A stretch of DNA of 64,000 nt, taken from the NCBI RefSeq assembly GCF_035582795.1, contig NC_134366.1:3764828-3828827 (forward strand). The letters are read 5' to 3'. The position numbers were made by a program, and so were the translations under genes. Shown here piece by piece: positions 12,601 to 27,600 of this stretch (position 1 is its first letter; every line of letters starts with the position of its first letter). The DNA comes from Mycteria americana (taxonomy: Eukaryota > Chordata > Aves > Ciconiiformes > Ciconiidae). The notes under the pieces are model-generated. The model ran no database searches, was not told the DNA's origin, and was given only the letters and a program-made list of their open reading frames with translations.

Positions 12601-15600
12601 GAGCCCTGTCAGTGTCTGTGCTCTGACTTAGACACCTTTGTTCAGTGCCTAAAGTCAGATGGGAAGAATTGAGGCCAGATAAGATTTTCAAGTTGTTCCC
12701 CCAGGAGCTTTAGTAAAATCTTTAACTCTTGAATCTTCTGAAGGGCACAGTCTAGCTGAAATGTCAGCTTGAGACAGGCAGGCAGTTTTGTCTGCATCTT
12801 AAATAAAACTTCTCTCAGGCCATTTGATACATATTTTTCCTATTTTTCTGCTGTTTAATTATATGCCAACAAATTGTGATTTTTGCACTCTGATTAACTG
12901 AAATTGTTAACCTCTACTTCCCCTTGAGCAAATTACATTTTCCTTTTGTTAGACCCCCCGGCTGGGATTCATCTGAAGACTGTACATACTGTACTCTACT
13001 GTAATGCAGAAATTTCTTTTCTAACCCAGTCTCCTCGGGCCCCTTCTGTAGTCAGTGGGGATCTTGTAAAGTCACTGGATCAAAAGTGAGGGAGGTGCAT
13101 CTTATCTTAGAAGACACCTCCAGAACAGGGCAGAGGAACTGTGCTGTAGCAGTGCCCATTTCCTTCTGCTGACTATAAAAGGAGTCTGTAGTGAATAGCT
13201 GAGATGCAGGGGCTGAGTTCACTTGACCACACATAGGTGTCTAATGCCAGCCAAGATACCATAGGGTGTCCCTCTGACCTCTGGTCATCTCTCCAGAGGA
13301 GTATGGATGTCTTGTAGATCCTACATCATATGTGCCTCCAGTATCCCAGGGCATCTCAAACAGTGCTAGGTACCTATGTTCAGGCTAGTGAACTGTGCCT
13401 TAGATGTTTAATTTGTGGACATCCTAGCTGGTGATTCTGTTAAAGACTGAGATGGTTAAATGTATGTAGGTGAGTGAGTGTCTTCCTTTTACAGCAGATC
13501 TAAGGTATTATTCTGTCACCCACACGTGTGCTAGTGGCATTCAAGATGCTTTGGAGTATCTGCCTGGCCTCCACATGTGGCTCCAATAAGGTACAGATCT
13601 CCCATGTGTCTTGAATCTCCTGTAGCTCTTGTGTCATATCTCCTCCCTGCACAGATGCCCTAGACATCTGCATATTTGTTAGCAGCTAGCAAATTCAAAT
13701 TTGAAAGAACAGACCCTGCTCTGTGTTAGTTAGCCATAATAATGTCAAGAAGTAAGTAATATTCTGAGTTCTACATTCTGAGTTCCCTTCAGTTATGTGA
13801 TCTTTGATGCTGGACCACTGCACTCCTGGTAAAGGCTCTAGATGAGTTGTCATTATTGTCCCCTAGGTTCGAGAGCTGGAGAATCAGTTGGGTCAAAACA
13901 AGACCAGGACATCACTGAGTGAGATTGATGAGGAATTGCTGACCCTTACTGATCCACGGAAGTTGTCAGCCCAAGAGAAGAACTTGCTGAAGATTCGCAG
14001 CTTGGAAAAAGAAAAGAAAGAAACTTTGGAGGTAAAAACCTGTGAGCTGACAGAGTCCTATTTGGGTATGTAGTGTGTAATCACTTGCCTTACCTTCAGG
14101 GTGTATGTTACACCGTACCCAGAGACCATTTCAGAAACCCACCTGATCTGCTGGAGGAAGTTCTGCCACACTTCACAGATTGAGCAAAAGGCTTCCACGC
14201 TTGTTGTCTGTATTGCACTCTTGCATGGCCAGGCATACCTCTGCAGTACAAGCTTTGGTCTTCCCCTCTGCTTCATGATTCATGTATCAGATGCATCCAC
14301 TTGGCTTGAAATGTGGCCACCTGACAACTGTGCCTGATATGTGAGGTTAGAAAGAGGGAGAGAGGCCCTGGGTTGCAACTGCAGCTGGTACTGGCTTTAT
14401 ACTGAAGGCATATGTAGAAAGAAGCCCTGCTACAGCTGCATCCAAGCTCTGTAGCATCCCCCTCACCCTTTGGCCAGATGTGCATTCTTCGTGCTCTGTT
14501 AAATACAAGCATCCCCCTCACACCTCATATATCTGTATGGCTATGGGCTTCTACATTTGAACAGAATAAAAAGTTGAGAATTACACCAGACATCCTCTAA
14601 GAGGCATTCTGAAAATGGGTCTTACCCTCCATCTATCACATGTAGTTGCTACAAAAATAAACAGGCATCCAGCGTTCAGGGGTTGAGAGAGGCTATAGCT
14701 AGTGGCACGTGTAGTAAACCCTGAGGTGGAAAGGATACATGGGCCTATGTCCACAAGAAACATGGGTGGTGGGGGTCAGCTATGCATACTCAGGTTAGCA
14801 AAGCATGTCTCCCTGTGCTCCTTTCCTGTATTTGGTTCTGCAAAGGCCGTCTGGCACCATCCCAGAACTTGATTAGCTGCTGCTTTTCTCACCGCAATTT
14901 AACCGTGCAACAGAATGAGCAATGGGGTGATACACACCTTTCACTCTTGGCTGTGAGAATGAAAGAGAAGATTTATAGCTACAGGCACACAGCACAGGGA
15001 AGACATTCCTCAGTAACTGTAGTCTGCATGGTTCCACTTCTGCCTTTGTGTTTCAGGCTCCATTCACAGTAACTTCCCCTGTACTTGTCCGTTACTTAAC
15101 TGCCAGCATGCTCCCTGGATGCTAGGTAAAGGTATGGCACAGGAGGCAGTGTATGCCAAGGACAGCTTCTAGTAGATACTGTGGCACCACCACCCTTTAT
15201 CTGGAAGGAAGAGAGTTTCCCTGTGGAGAATGGTGAGGCAAATGAAAAAGCAGGAGCGTACGGAATTAGGTTTTAACACAAAATTATCATTTGCTTCCTC
15301 GCATGTACTGAATCCACCTAGTCCACTTGTATTCCTGAGCAGATAGACCTCTTTTGATGCTGGCAAGCAGGCAGTGAGTAGTAGCATTTATAATTTCTAC
15401 TTACTTTGGGATGATAGGGTATGCCAGTTCCATTTTTTAGATTCTACCAGGCAACGTGTGATTCCTTTAGCTCACCAAAGCATCTGGGGCTTGGTCATAG
15501 GCTGTAACTGTCATTTCCTATGATGTGTTTGCATCACTGCAGAAACTCACTGGGGAACATGATGCTCTCCAAAAAAGTCATGAGGAAGTGAAAAAAAAAC

Positions 15601-18600
15601 TTGATGCATCGAAAGCCAGGAACAAAGTACTGTGCAGCGAAGTGAAAACCCTGAAGGGACAGATCATAACCTTGCTGGAGAAAGGAAGACATGACGATGA
15701 GCTCATAGATGCCTTACTGGTACAGTCTAACTATTACTGTTGGTCCCAGCCCCTGCAGATCCAGCCCTCTTTCTATAAGTGCTGAAGCATGATGTAATTT
15801 AATGACACAATGACACAGGCAACCTTAGGGTATACAGGGGCCTAACGAATCAAACTGTGACAGCCAGAGGTTTCGTAGTCAGCTAAAGCCCTTCATTTTG
15901 GATCAGATCATGTAAAGGCTGCAAGACAGCACCAGGCGTGACACAGTTGCAGTCAAGTGGCTCTAAGCTGCAAGTGTTGTAAGAAACATTTTGCAGAAGG
16001 ATTGAAATAGGATTGTCTAGTAGGTAGAGGAAGGGCTTTGTTCATGACCCATGAAGCTGGACTGTATTCTCTGTTCTGCTTTCGGCTCCCTTGGTAGATT
16101 TTTTTTTCTTGAGAATGCCTGCAATCTTGCACTTCAATTTTTTGTGTTACACAGCCCAAAACACACAAGCTGAACTGTGAGTACTAAACCATGTGGACAT
16201 TCACTTGCAGTAGCTGGAGCTGACAGGACTTGGCCCCTTCAAAACCAAGAGTGTTAGCGGAGACTCAAGATGCAGTAATGCTGAAATAAATGGCCGCTGT
16301 CATGGTCTTGCAGGACCCTTTTGTCCTGCTGTGGTTCTAAATAGTCTTCCCCAGTTAAAATAATTAAAAAAAAATTATTAGGAAATATGCCATTTCTCAT
16401 AAGGGTTAGTTCTGTGTTTCCTGATCCAGCTCCTCACAAGTTTCAAATCACTTACATTTCCTTGCTTCTGTATGTAGCTTTTAGTTAAGACATGCTTCTG
16501 ACTAAGCTGGCATTCACCTTCCTGCACACCAGGCAGCCATAGGGAATATGGGTACTGACCAGCAGATTAGGCAGATTAGAGAGGAGCCAAATAACAGTTG
16601 TCACTTCTTCTAAGTCTGAGCATTCTCACTAAAATTATCACAGAAAGATGTGAGGTTTACTTGGGAAGGATTGATTAACTTGTTTTATCCCTTACATCAA
16701 AGAAGCACCTTGCTTGCAGTTTGTTGGCCTGACAGAACAAACTGTCCGATAAGTATTAGATTTGTCAGAGTGAGAAAAACTCCAAAACCCACTGGTAAAA
16801 CAGCCTAGCCTCATAGCTGTCATCTCATACTACCCTCATCTTTTAATGTCACTATCACACAATCTGATCATGTTCTAATTTCACAAAAAGCACATTGAAG
16901 TCTACTTTTATCCAATTTATTAAAAAAACACCTTCTTTGTCAAAGGCCAGCCTTTCCTGCTCTCTTTTCTGCTATACCGAGTAGCAAAGCTGGCAGCAAA
17001 CTGAATCTCTCAGTTGCTCAGGTCTTTTGTACTTGCAGCACCCAGTCACTAAAGTCTTGAACAGACTGTCCTTACGCAGCCATGTATGTCTGAGCATTAC
17101 AAGTAGATGTGCTGTGCAGTCTTTTCAAGGGTAGATGCAGAGAAAAAGACAAGCTGATCTCACGCTTAAAGCATAACGGACCAAATTCTTGGAGTAGCGC
17201 TAGTGACATCAGTGTGCTCGCACTAGGGCATGGGTTTGGCAGGGCAGTGGCTTGCCCTAGCATTCCTAAATGGGTACCTGTCGTGGAGGGTCTAAAACAC
17301 CCAGGTGGTCTTAATAATCATTGTGTACAAAAGTGAATATCTCGCTCATTGTTTCTATTTTATCAGAGCCAGCAGAAGCAAATGCAGGAGATCTTAAAGC
17401 ACCTGAGCCAGCAGGACGAGAAGAACAAGGAGTCGCAGCAGATGTTAGGGCAGCACTTGAACAGTGAGGTTCAGAAACAAAACTGCCTTATAGAGCAGCT
17501 CAGACAGATGGTGGCTGAACGAGAAGCAAAGGTTAAAGAGCTGGAAGAGGAGATTGGGCAGCTCACGCTTCAGGTAGACAGTCAGAAGAAATTAAGTAGA
17601 GGAGCACACTTTGTAATAATTTTAGATCTGCTCTTCCACTTCCTTCTCCCTTTTTGTTTGAAATGGTTGCTAGCTCGAGACACGAATACCTGCCCTACTG
17701 ACAGTCTCTCCTGATGGAATGATAAAGCAGAAATTATCTCTTGTAACTCTTCAGTTTCTTTCCTGTTTGTATGTAACTTTTCTTCAAGCTGTTTAAGCAA
17801 CAGAAAACATAAAAATACCAATGACATCCACATGTGGCTTTGTGCCAAGACTGTGCCACGTGACTGACAGCAAGGGTTGGGCTGCAATAGGGACTTCTCA
17901 GTATTCAGCATCCTTGGCTGCTGAAGAAAGCAAGCAGACAAGCATAGGTGAGGCCAACATCAGTAGGCTGCCATGGTACCCAGCTACATCCCCTCATGGA
18001 GTAATGGGACCCCTAATAAGTTATTCTCATCTCTCACTGTAAATCACTTCAAAAAATTCCCCTCCCTCAGATCTCCAGGCTATTGATATGAGTCTGATGG
18101 GTCTCAGGCATATGGAAATTTCATTGTACAGGTGAAAGAATTGGGAAGGTTGGCCCCTTATGGACTAGTATGTTAAAAATGTTTTCAACTTTTATGGTTT
18201 AGTGTTGCAAACTAACCTAAGGAAAGTGGTACTATTGCCAGAGCACAGGCATAGGAATTGAGAGGCACTCCACAAACCTGCCAAAGGCTTGTCGTGTGGT
18301 CTGGTGTCTTACAGTCAGGTTTTGTTAGAGTATTTAGACATCCAATTCCCATTGATATCAAACCCTCACAGAGTTATGGTGAGATTGTGAATCTCTCAGA
18401 TAGCTCAGTAATGGGGGCTAGAGCATTGAACCCGAGATAAAACTTGGGTTAGGTACACAAACCAACTGGGCTGGCACTGGCAGTGGTGGTGCTGCGCTGC
18501 GGCTTCTCTCGTGACACTGTGTGCACCCTATGACTTCATACAAAACTGCACTTTTTACCGACTTTTTCTTTGTTTCCATCCTGCAATGGATAGAAACTAA

Positions 18601-21600
18601 AAAGTTTCTGAGGCGGTCCTGTCAATCAAAAGTTCTGGCATGCTTATAGCAATAATCGTAAGCTGCTGATTAGGCATTGATGCAGCTATTTTCCTTTGAA
18701 CTCTGTAATTGGTTTTATAACCTGCTCCAACATTAACAGAAGAAATCTGCCCATCAAGGGGACGGTTCAGGAGCTGCTGATACACCACCTTCTGAGCACT
18801 CAGAAGATCCAGGTTTTACTCTGCTCAAGCCTCTGGCATCAGGCAGCAATCAGGTTGGAAGGATTGGATCTGCTCGGTAAGAAAACCCTAATGTCAATGT
18901 TTAAAACTGTGAATTATTCAGAAGCATGGTTTTCCCAGACAATTGTATCAAACCACAAGTGCTATGTGCCAACAGCTGTGGCAGCCTGTTTACAGTATAT
19001 GGGAATCTCTAATCACATTATCTCTTGGACTTTCGTCCTGGAACAGAGAAAGATATACAGACTTGCAGACATTACTACATTTGGCATGATGGTAGTGCAG
19101 CTAATTCTCTTTCTCCAGCTCAGATAATGTTTATGTGGTTAGCTTAAGTGCCTGTGATTCTTCTCTCTTATGAGAAACGGAGCTTCTAATGAGCAGACTT
19201 CTGAAAGCAGGGTGGCGAATTAATACAAAATGCCATTTTAGGTAAGCACTAAATCACTGGCGCATTATTTAAATCAATAAATATGCTTTGAGTAGGATTT
19301 ACTTGCAGAAATGTTGAAAACAGACCACATCATTTGTTCTTAACAAACACCCTTTTTAAAGCCTCACTGAAGACCATGTAAATTACACTAATCTTAATAC
19401 AGCGGTAAATCTGATTTTTGTTTACACTAATGTGACTCTGGGTCATTCTGGCTGTGTAAAGGGACCATAATACCACAGCAAGTTATATCATTTCCTGTTA
19501 AAATGCTGGTTTGGTTGCTAAAGAGTTCATGGTCTAATTGACAACGAGGATTTGAGACTGGTCTTCTGAGGAAGGACAAAATTTTTCATCAAGTTAAAGT
19601 TGCCACTCATTTCTTCTATGTAATTTTAACTCACCTACCACATTATTTTAGACACTGAATTTGGCTTTAAAATTGTCAGATTTATCCCTGAGTCTAAGAG
19701 CATTAGTACAAAATTTAAGAAAAGTTCTTCTCAGTATTTTCGAGTTAGAGTTAAAACATCCTTAATTTGAAAGTTTCTGCGTCTCCATTGTTATACCCTT
19801 CTGACTGACTTTATTCTCCCACCTCTAGCTCTGCAGAAGTTGTGCTCTCACAGAGCAAATCTACATTTTATGCACTTTTTTACTTCATATGTCTGCTGAT
19901 GGTAAGCAGGAAGGCAAGCAGGAAAACACGGTTGGGTAATGGCTTTGTAGAAGCCACTAAGTGCAATGCATAAATTATTGCTTGTATACGTGGCTAACAT
20001 AGCTCTGTCATGAAAATAGCTGACATGTCAGGTGGGCAATGAATGAGTCTGAAAACTGCAAGAGCTGTTAATAACTTGGTCAGCAGGGCTCACTCATTCC
20101 ATTAACTTTAATATGCTGATGAACTCTCTATTCCGTTTTACTTTAGTGAATCATCTTTTCCTATCAGGAAAGATGAAATGAAAAATGAAAAATGCTATAA
20201 ATAGGAACTAAAACCCCTTGGAGATGTCGAAGTAAAAATCTACATTGTTAGACTGGGCCACTTGTGTCATTATCAACCTTAACTTGATTTTAGGATTAAC
20301 CACTTCGAGCCTAGAAGGCAGCTTTGCCTGTTCCACAATATTAAGGCTTTATCCTCTGTTAGCCGCAGCCTAAAGAAAAGGAAACATGGGCTAAGTCTAC
20401 AGGGACTTACCTTTAGGCAGCTGAGCTCAAGTTTGGAAAACAAACACACACTCGAATTTTATGCCTCAAGCACACATATCATTACACATAAAACTCATCC
20501 AGACTGAAAATGATACGCTGGTGTTATCAGTTGACCCCTCCTCTTACAACAATAAGCCTGACAGATCTTCCTGAGGGTCTCCACAAAGTAGAAGGGTTCA
20601 GAAAACTATATAAAGTATATTTTTAAAGAGCATTTGGAAATAAAAGTTGTGCACCTTGTTGTAGAACAGGGGTTCTCTTGGTTATGAAAGCATGCAACAT
20701 GCAAACACCGTCAAACAAGCACAGTAACCTCTGCTTGTCTCTCACCCTCGTGGGTGAAGGTGTAAGATGAGAGTGCTCTGTGCAAGGGACCAAGGCAGTG
20801 CCTGCAAGGAAACAGAGCAGCAGTGGCTACTTGTGTGGCTGCATGCTCAGCTTGAGCCAAGCAGGGTCGAGAGCTATTCCTGCTCATGAGTTGCTGTGTG
20901 GCTACTCTGTGACGTGGAGCTCCGCAATGCTGGTCTGGAGTGCCAGCAAAGTATCCTCAGAAGCACAGAGATCACACACTGAGCTATAGTTTTTGTACAT
21001 TGGAGACACAAGGTGTTTTTGCAGTGTGTTTTGGAGTCAGGGAGCAAGCTGAGCTATTGTATGCAGGGCCTGTGGGATACCCACTTAGGAGGCTCTGGGA
21101 GTCTTTTCCCTACAAGGCAGCAATAAACACAGACACTGAAAAATGACCGGAGTTCTTGGAGGACTGCCCTCTGTAGAGCTCCATGCTTAACAAAGGTTTC
21201 TTCCTCTCAGCACAGTGTCCAAGATGGGCCATACGCTTGTAGAGTCGGCAGCTACTAAGCCTTCCCTTCTCAGTAATAACATCACACCTGGAAGGTATGT
21301 ATATAAATTTCATCATAAACAAGGAAGGTTTCCTGCCATGCTCCTCAAGCTGCTGGCAAGCCTTATCCTTGTCTGCCTTGTTTCTGTAACGAACAGCTTC
21401 TTTCACCATACTTTCTACCTGATACTGGCAAAGAGCTCCGACAGAGGCTCTAGCGTCTTCTTGCTATCTTAATTTTTTAATTGATTGCTAGTTTTACGCC
21501 TCATAAATCCCATTTTTCCCTTTTCACCCCCGACCACCAAGATTTCTCCTGCTTTTTGCTCTAAAGGAGATAGTCCTGAATATTCCTATGCGGAAAGGTC

Positions 21601-24600
21601 GGAGAAGTAATGAAGTACATAATAATGGGATACATGGGAAAACTGCCCCTTCCTTTCATCACATATTAGGCACAAGAATGGCCATTGTACTAATGCTGCC
21701 TGAAGCCTTTCAGTGGGAGAAAATCAATAGCATGCCATTTAATAGCTTAGCGTAGCACTTTGGAGAATCCACATACAGGCTTCTTTTACTTTGGCAGTAG
21801 CAATGGGAGGAGAGTCAGTGATAGTGAATGGACCAGAGGTGGAAGTTTGTTTTCAGGGGTGATGGGAAGGGAAAGCATCCTTGTGAAGGAAAAGACCTTT
21901 CTAATGAAACTCACGGTGGCTTTATTTCCAAATATTTCTATTCCATTTATTGCAGTATAGAGATTGATGCTGGGGGGAGGTAGTGAGCCTGGTTCTGCAT
22001 TCTGGCTTAGTCTTCAGACAAGTGTATTTTGATATGTTTTTCAAACCCTGTCTTTGTTTCATTTCTTTCATTTGTGAAATGGGAAACAGACTCTCTACGC
22101 TTCTGCTGCTTTTAGGCTTGCTGGCACTGACAGCCCAGATTTGAAAGTGCTGCAGACACAGATCACAGAGCACAAGGCGCTCTGCCAGGCTGCTGAAGTG
22201 GAAAGAGACAGGCTCCTGGAACTGGTCACTGTGCTGCAGAAAAGGTAGCGGCTGATTCTGCCAGTATGCTTTGTGGGATGCTGCGATTAAGGAGCGCTTG
22301 AGACGTGTGAGAGTCTATAGCATGCAGTACAGTACACCATACGCTGCCAGTGTGATCCTTTCCTTAAATAGGGGCTTTTAAATTTTTCTGCTCAATTTCC
22401 CTGCCTAGTTGATGATTCATTTTTTTTATTATTCTTTTAGAACAAAGGCCAGAAAAAATGGAGTCATCTTCAAGCTTGCTGCACCTAGATAAAACTAGAG
22501 TTCGTGTATTTATATATGCGTGGTGTTATTTAGGCAGCAATATTATTCATCAGTAGTAAATACTGTAATTATAGTTATAATCTGACTTCTGTTCCAAAAG
22601 CTTTTCACGTTCTTTTAAGTTTCACTGTATCCTCTTCTAAATGAATTTCTTCTGTTTAACTGAAGCATAGCAGTGATTTTTTTTTTTTCTATTACTCAAT
22701 TCAATTTAAGGTGATGTTAAAAGCCAACTATGTTTTAGGAGGGCAGGGAAAGCAAAGTCTTTTCTCGTTAGACACCTTTTAGCTACTGCTTTTTTCCCCA
22801 GTTACAGAATGTATATTATTTGATTCCCAAATCTGTATTCCAGCTTGTGGGAAGATATACTTTTGTCTGTGTGCTTTTGAATACAATAGGCACTATTTGC
22901 TTCCTGGCCTTATTTTACACTAGTTATCATTTCTCACTTGTCTAACTTCTGTCCAGTACAATTAATTTAAGTCAGAAAAATACATTTTTTTGTAACTGTG
23001 GTAAAGTTATCATCCCCCTGCTTTGAAGGGCTAAGTCCTGGAAATAGACACAGGGAGAATTTTATTCATGTTTGTAAGCCCGGTGACTTTACTAGAGCTA
23101 CGCAATTAGATAAGGATGGAGGTGATAGCTGAAACGTGAGGTGAAGGGATAGCTGAAATGGGGCCATCGTGAATATGGGGTAATGAAGAACATGGAGTCA
23201 ATGAAATGCACAGTTGCGAGTAAAATGTACCATAGACTCATGATTCAGCAGCTCCACAGTTATCACACATTTATCAAGAGCTCCTGCAGGTAAAGTAAAT
23301 TTTGTGAGATTGTGTGCAATAATTCTTGGAAGACCTCAGGATAATATAGCATCCAGTCATATTTCAACATGAATCTATGTAAAAAAATCAGGCACTCCTC
23401 TCTTCCCTTCCGCTGTTGGAGTGTGGGTCAGCAAAGCTCAGATAACATATATAATGCTTAAGTCAAGAGAGGAGCACTGGGAATGGTTACATGAGTGGGA
23501 TTTTTCTACAGCAGCTGCCAGAATTTAGGATTGTGTTTCACAGTCACTTACTGCGGAGCAGAACACGCTGTCAGAAGATACTCCGTTGTAAACGGTTTGT
23601 AGGATTGGGCCCTGCTGGGGGAAGGGGAAGGGCAAGGGCTAGAGGAACATTTTAGTTTAAGTTATTCATATTGGCAGAAGATTTAATAAAAACCAACTAG
23701 TCTTGCCATTTTTCCTCTGCTGTTTGTCTAACATGGATGCTAGGGGAACACCTGGTCAAATGAAAGTTTAGTGAATTCAGGACCGCTGAGAGAACTATAA
23801 TTTCTCATAGCATGTCACCAGCCTGGTAATCCACTGCCACAGGAGGTCAGAGTCTTGCCTGTAGCTAGATTTTTAAGACAGTGATATAATTTTATTATAA
23901 TTGTAATATTTTTTTAGCTATGCCAGCTAGGAGGGAAATAAGACTAATCAAGTCTCTTGATTCAGCGGCTAATCAGCTATCACCCGTGGGGTCAAGAAGG
24001 AAATTCTTTTATTCTGCACTATACAATACAGTGAGTCAATTCAGGTTTCTTTCTAACTTTAAACTTTAAATCATTTGGTGTCAGGCACTGCCCCACACGA
24101 GATGCACCACTGACTGCATCTGTGGGCGCACATCAAATTTTTGTAGTTAATTTTCTAAGATGTTGTGCAGGGTGAATAGAGAGGCACTTTGCTCTTCCGT
24201 TCTGTGCTGCAGAGTGAACCATCACTTTCTTTTCCACTCACTGTCTAATGGCCAAGTTTATTAAAAGCAATATCAAGTTTCTTGTCTTACTTGCAGATAA
24301 CTGACGCAAAACAGCTAAATGCTAGACAGTGTTTTTATAAACTATTTTCCTTCCAAATTTTTTCCAGTGTTTTTAAAAAAAATGCATTTTATTATTCTTG
24401 TAATAGAAGATCTCTCCTCAGCAATCTGCAGCTTGCCTGCCCTTCTGAGTGGTAAATTCACACAAGTAGCCAGTATTAAGGGATCTAGGCAACCTCCATT
24501 CATGAACCCATTATTTCCAACTGCGCTCATTAGTTAATTCTGTTTTGCAAATTTGGAGGATGTCATCTGGAACAATTGCACTGGGATTTCTGCCTTTGGA

Positions 24601-27600
24601 TGCATGGAAAATTCACCTTTTCCTTCTGTTGGGAGCTATGCAACATGAAGCAGGATTCAGTATCAAGACTGACTGATCTTTAATAGTCATGACATAAATA
24701 AGCTGAACTACCTTTTTTTGCCTATCAGGGTGGAGGAAGGCAGCGATAAAGTCTTGGAAGCTGAGAAGAGGCTCCAGGAAGAGCGGCGGCGATGTGTCAT
24801 TTTGGAACAGCAGCTTGAAAAACTGCACATGGATCCAGGGAGGAACACAAGTGCACAGAAACCTCCCCTGAGGAGCAAAACAGGTGAGGTGGAGCACTTA
24901 TCTACAACCATGTCTCCCGTCCCACGTCTGTGGTTAATAGACAGCAATAACATTTGGACTCTTATCTATCAAATCTACACAAGTGCTTGACCTTACACAC
25001 GGCGACTTGGACCCACTCAGACCAGTGGACCAATACAGAAGGTGAAATCCTGGCCCCACTTAATTCAAGAGGATTTTGCCACAGATTTAAGTGGGACCAG
25101 GACTTCTGCAATATGTTGTTTTCATGGGATGACGGTCTACAGAAAGAACTTGACACCGCTCTGTGTTGCCACCATGCCCACTGCTGTGTTCCCTTTGCAC
25201 TTCTGCCTGAGAGATTCATCTGAAGGTTAAGAGCAGAATTAAAGGACGCATCCCAATTTAAGGCCTGTCAGTATCTATGAAAAACTATTGCTGGTGATGA
25301 AGTAATTAGATCTGGTGTAATTTATTATCCCATGAACATGATAATCTCCTGCTATAAATATGAAAGCCTCACTAGCATAGTTAAAGGAGAAGAATTCATA
25401 GTGGATGTTAAATTTTTATTTCCCTGATCAGATCCTTTTATTGCTTAAGGACTCTGATTCTGTAAAGTGTCTAAACCAATAAAATGGCACATATTCTTAC
25501 GGAAACTTTTCCAGTGGTTTCCCTTTTTATGTGTATTTTCATAAAGTAAAGACTTTAAATGCCAGGAGATGAACAGTAGGAATAGGAATTTCAATTTGGC
25601 AAATACTAGGATGCCATCAGGCTGAGTTATGGTGATTAGAGAGGTCACAAGCCTCATCAGAGACCTTGTAGATGCTCTTGGCCTGCCCCACGCTGAAACG
25701 CATGATATTGGGCCGTAGGGGGACTGCCCTGCTGCTCGGCAGATGTATGGCATGGCTTTCCATCATGACTCCATCCAGCAATTCGGTGTGTACTAGTGCT
25801 GCCTCATCACCTGAGAGCTGACCTGTACTGAGCACTATGACCTGTATAAGCAGGCACCTCCTTTTCCACCTGCACCGCTGTCTTGTTTCTCCTTAGGCAT
25901 GGGTCAGACTGAGGTAAGAAATGCTACTGTAACTGCATTGCGTTTCTTTGCATCTCCCATCGTAGTGCTCTTGGTCATACCCGTGTTTGACAATAATTTC
26001 TCTCTGGAGCATGACCGTGATGCAAGAAATCGCATGTTGTTGTTCACTATGAACTCGATTCATACAGGAGAGCTAGGGTCTCCAGTGTAACATCTACACA
26101 GTGTTCAGGACCTCATGGGAAGCACTGCCAATTCACCCATCCAGCGTACAGAGAGAATTAGGTATAAGCAAACTGGATTCAGAGGAGCCTTTATCCTGAA
26201 TGGGGACTGAAAGATTGCTTCAAACCTACTCTCTCTGTAAAATATGGATCTGTTCCTTAGTGCAGAACTGTTGTGTCCTTCAAAAGGGCTCCAGCCAACA
26301 CTGACTCATTCTCATGTGTTTTTCTGCGAACACTGATTTTTAGAGCTGTCTTACCTGTATTAACCAAGAGCCTGACAGCAGAAAAAGTAGTGCAGAAAAA
26401 CTTAGATCCTAATAGAAAGCTAGTGCTTAGGAACAAAGTGCTGCAGCCCTTGGCCTTCAGGATATAGGACATTCATCTTGGTAAGAGAGCAGTGCTGGGC
26501 CTCACAGAAGTGGTATCATGGGATGCCCTTTGTGATTCCCAGGAGGGTTTGGAGGTGAGAGGCTTTGGAGCCCTCGTATGGTTCTGCAGGTGCCCAGAGG
26601 AAGAAATCAGGGTGTGTGTAGGGCCAAGTAGTAGCCAGATGAGAGTTGTGGGAATACAGCTCTCAATGGTACGCTTTTTACTGACTCCATGCCTTAAACA
26701 GTAGGGGAGCATTTCAGTGCTGTCCTCTAGAGGATAATGTAACTGAATTTTTGAGTGCTTAGACTTTTCTACAACCTGGTAGTATAAAGTGTTGATGTGT
26801 TGTTCTGTTATCATACATGTGCTCCACTTAGACTTCCCTTGCAACCTCAAAGAGATACAGTGATAAACTCTCCAGGTCCGAAGCCATTTTGGTCTAGTTG
26901 TTGTGCAGTAGTAACGGTTTGGTAACTCACTTCTGGGAGACTGGCATTTCATAGCAGGAGGAAGCAGGCTGTTCTTACCAGTGTGACAGGTTCCTTCTTA
27001 CTAAATATTTAGTTCATTAGTCTTGTCTGTTTAAGGACTAAAAACAAATGTAGAAAGATTGGCAGTAAGACTAATAAGAAGAAATCCTCTCTAAGTCCGT
27101 AAGATGAGTAGGTAACAAGCTATTTCACCACCCTTCTTTGAAGAGAGCTCAGCACCTTGTGATGTGCCAAAACTCTCTGGAGTTTGTACAAGAAACGAGT
27201 CTACAAGTCTGTAATATACCTCTTCAGCAGAGCGTGTAGGTTATCTAAATGCTTTCATGCCAGATATTTGAGGAAATAAGAAGGAATGAAAAGCTTGAAT
27301 ATAAAATAGAGACTAGAGAACCCACTAATTAACATAATATTTTCTTTTCTTTCTGAAAGTGCAAAATTGGAGAGAGCTGATCTAATTGCTAATCTAATGT
27401 TTCTAGTCTCTTCAGTTCAAGGGAAGTAGATAATGATGCTGAGTAGCTAGAAACAACCCAGTTGTGTTTTAAAATTATTCATGCTTTTCGGGTTTTTTTC
27501 TGTCTTATCCAAATTTCTAATTAGCAAAGAATAATCCCAGAGGAGAATAGGTAAGTAACAGCAGGTTTTCCTCAGTCCTGTAAAACACAACCTCAAGATC

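Larger units (their letters stand above)
12079..17366 (+). other. CCDC13 introns between exons 11974 and 17367
   Basis: Three introns (12079-13866, 14032-15542, 15720-17366) interrupted by the exons listed separately. The first holds a (TG)n run. The others look unique and contain no feature I can support. Confidence 0.75.
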
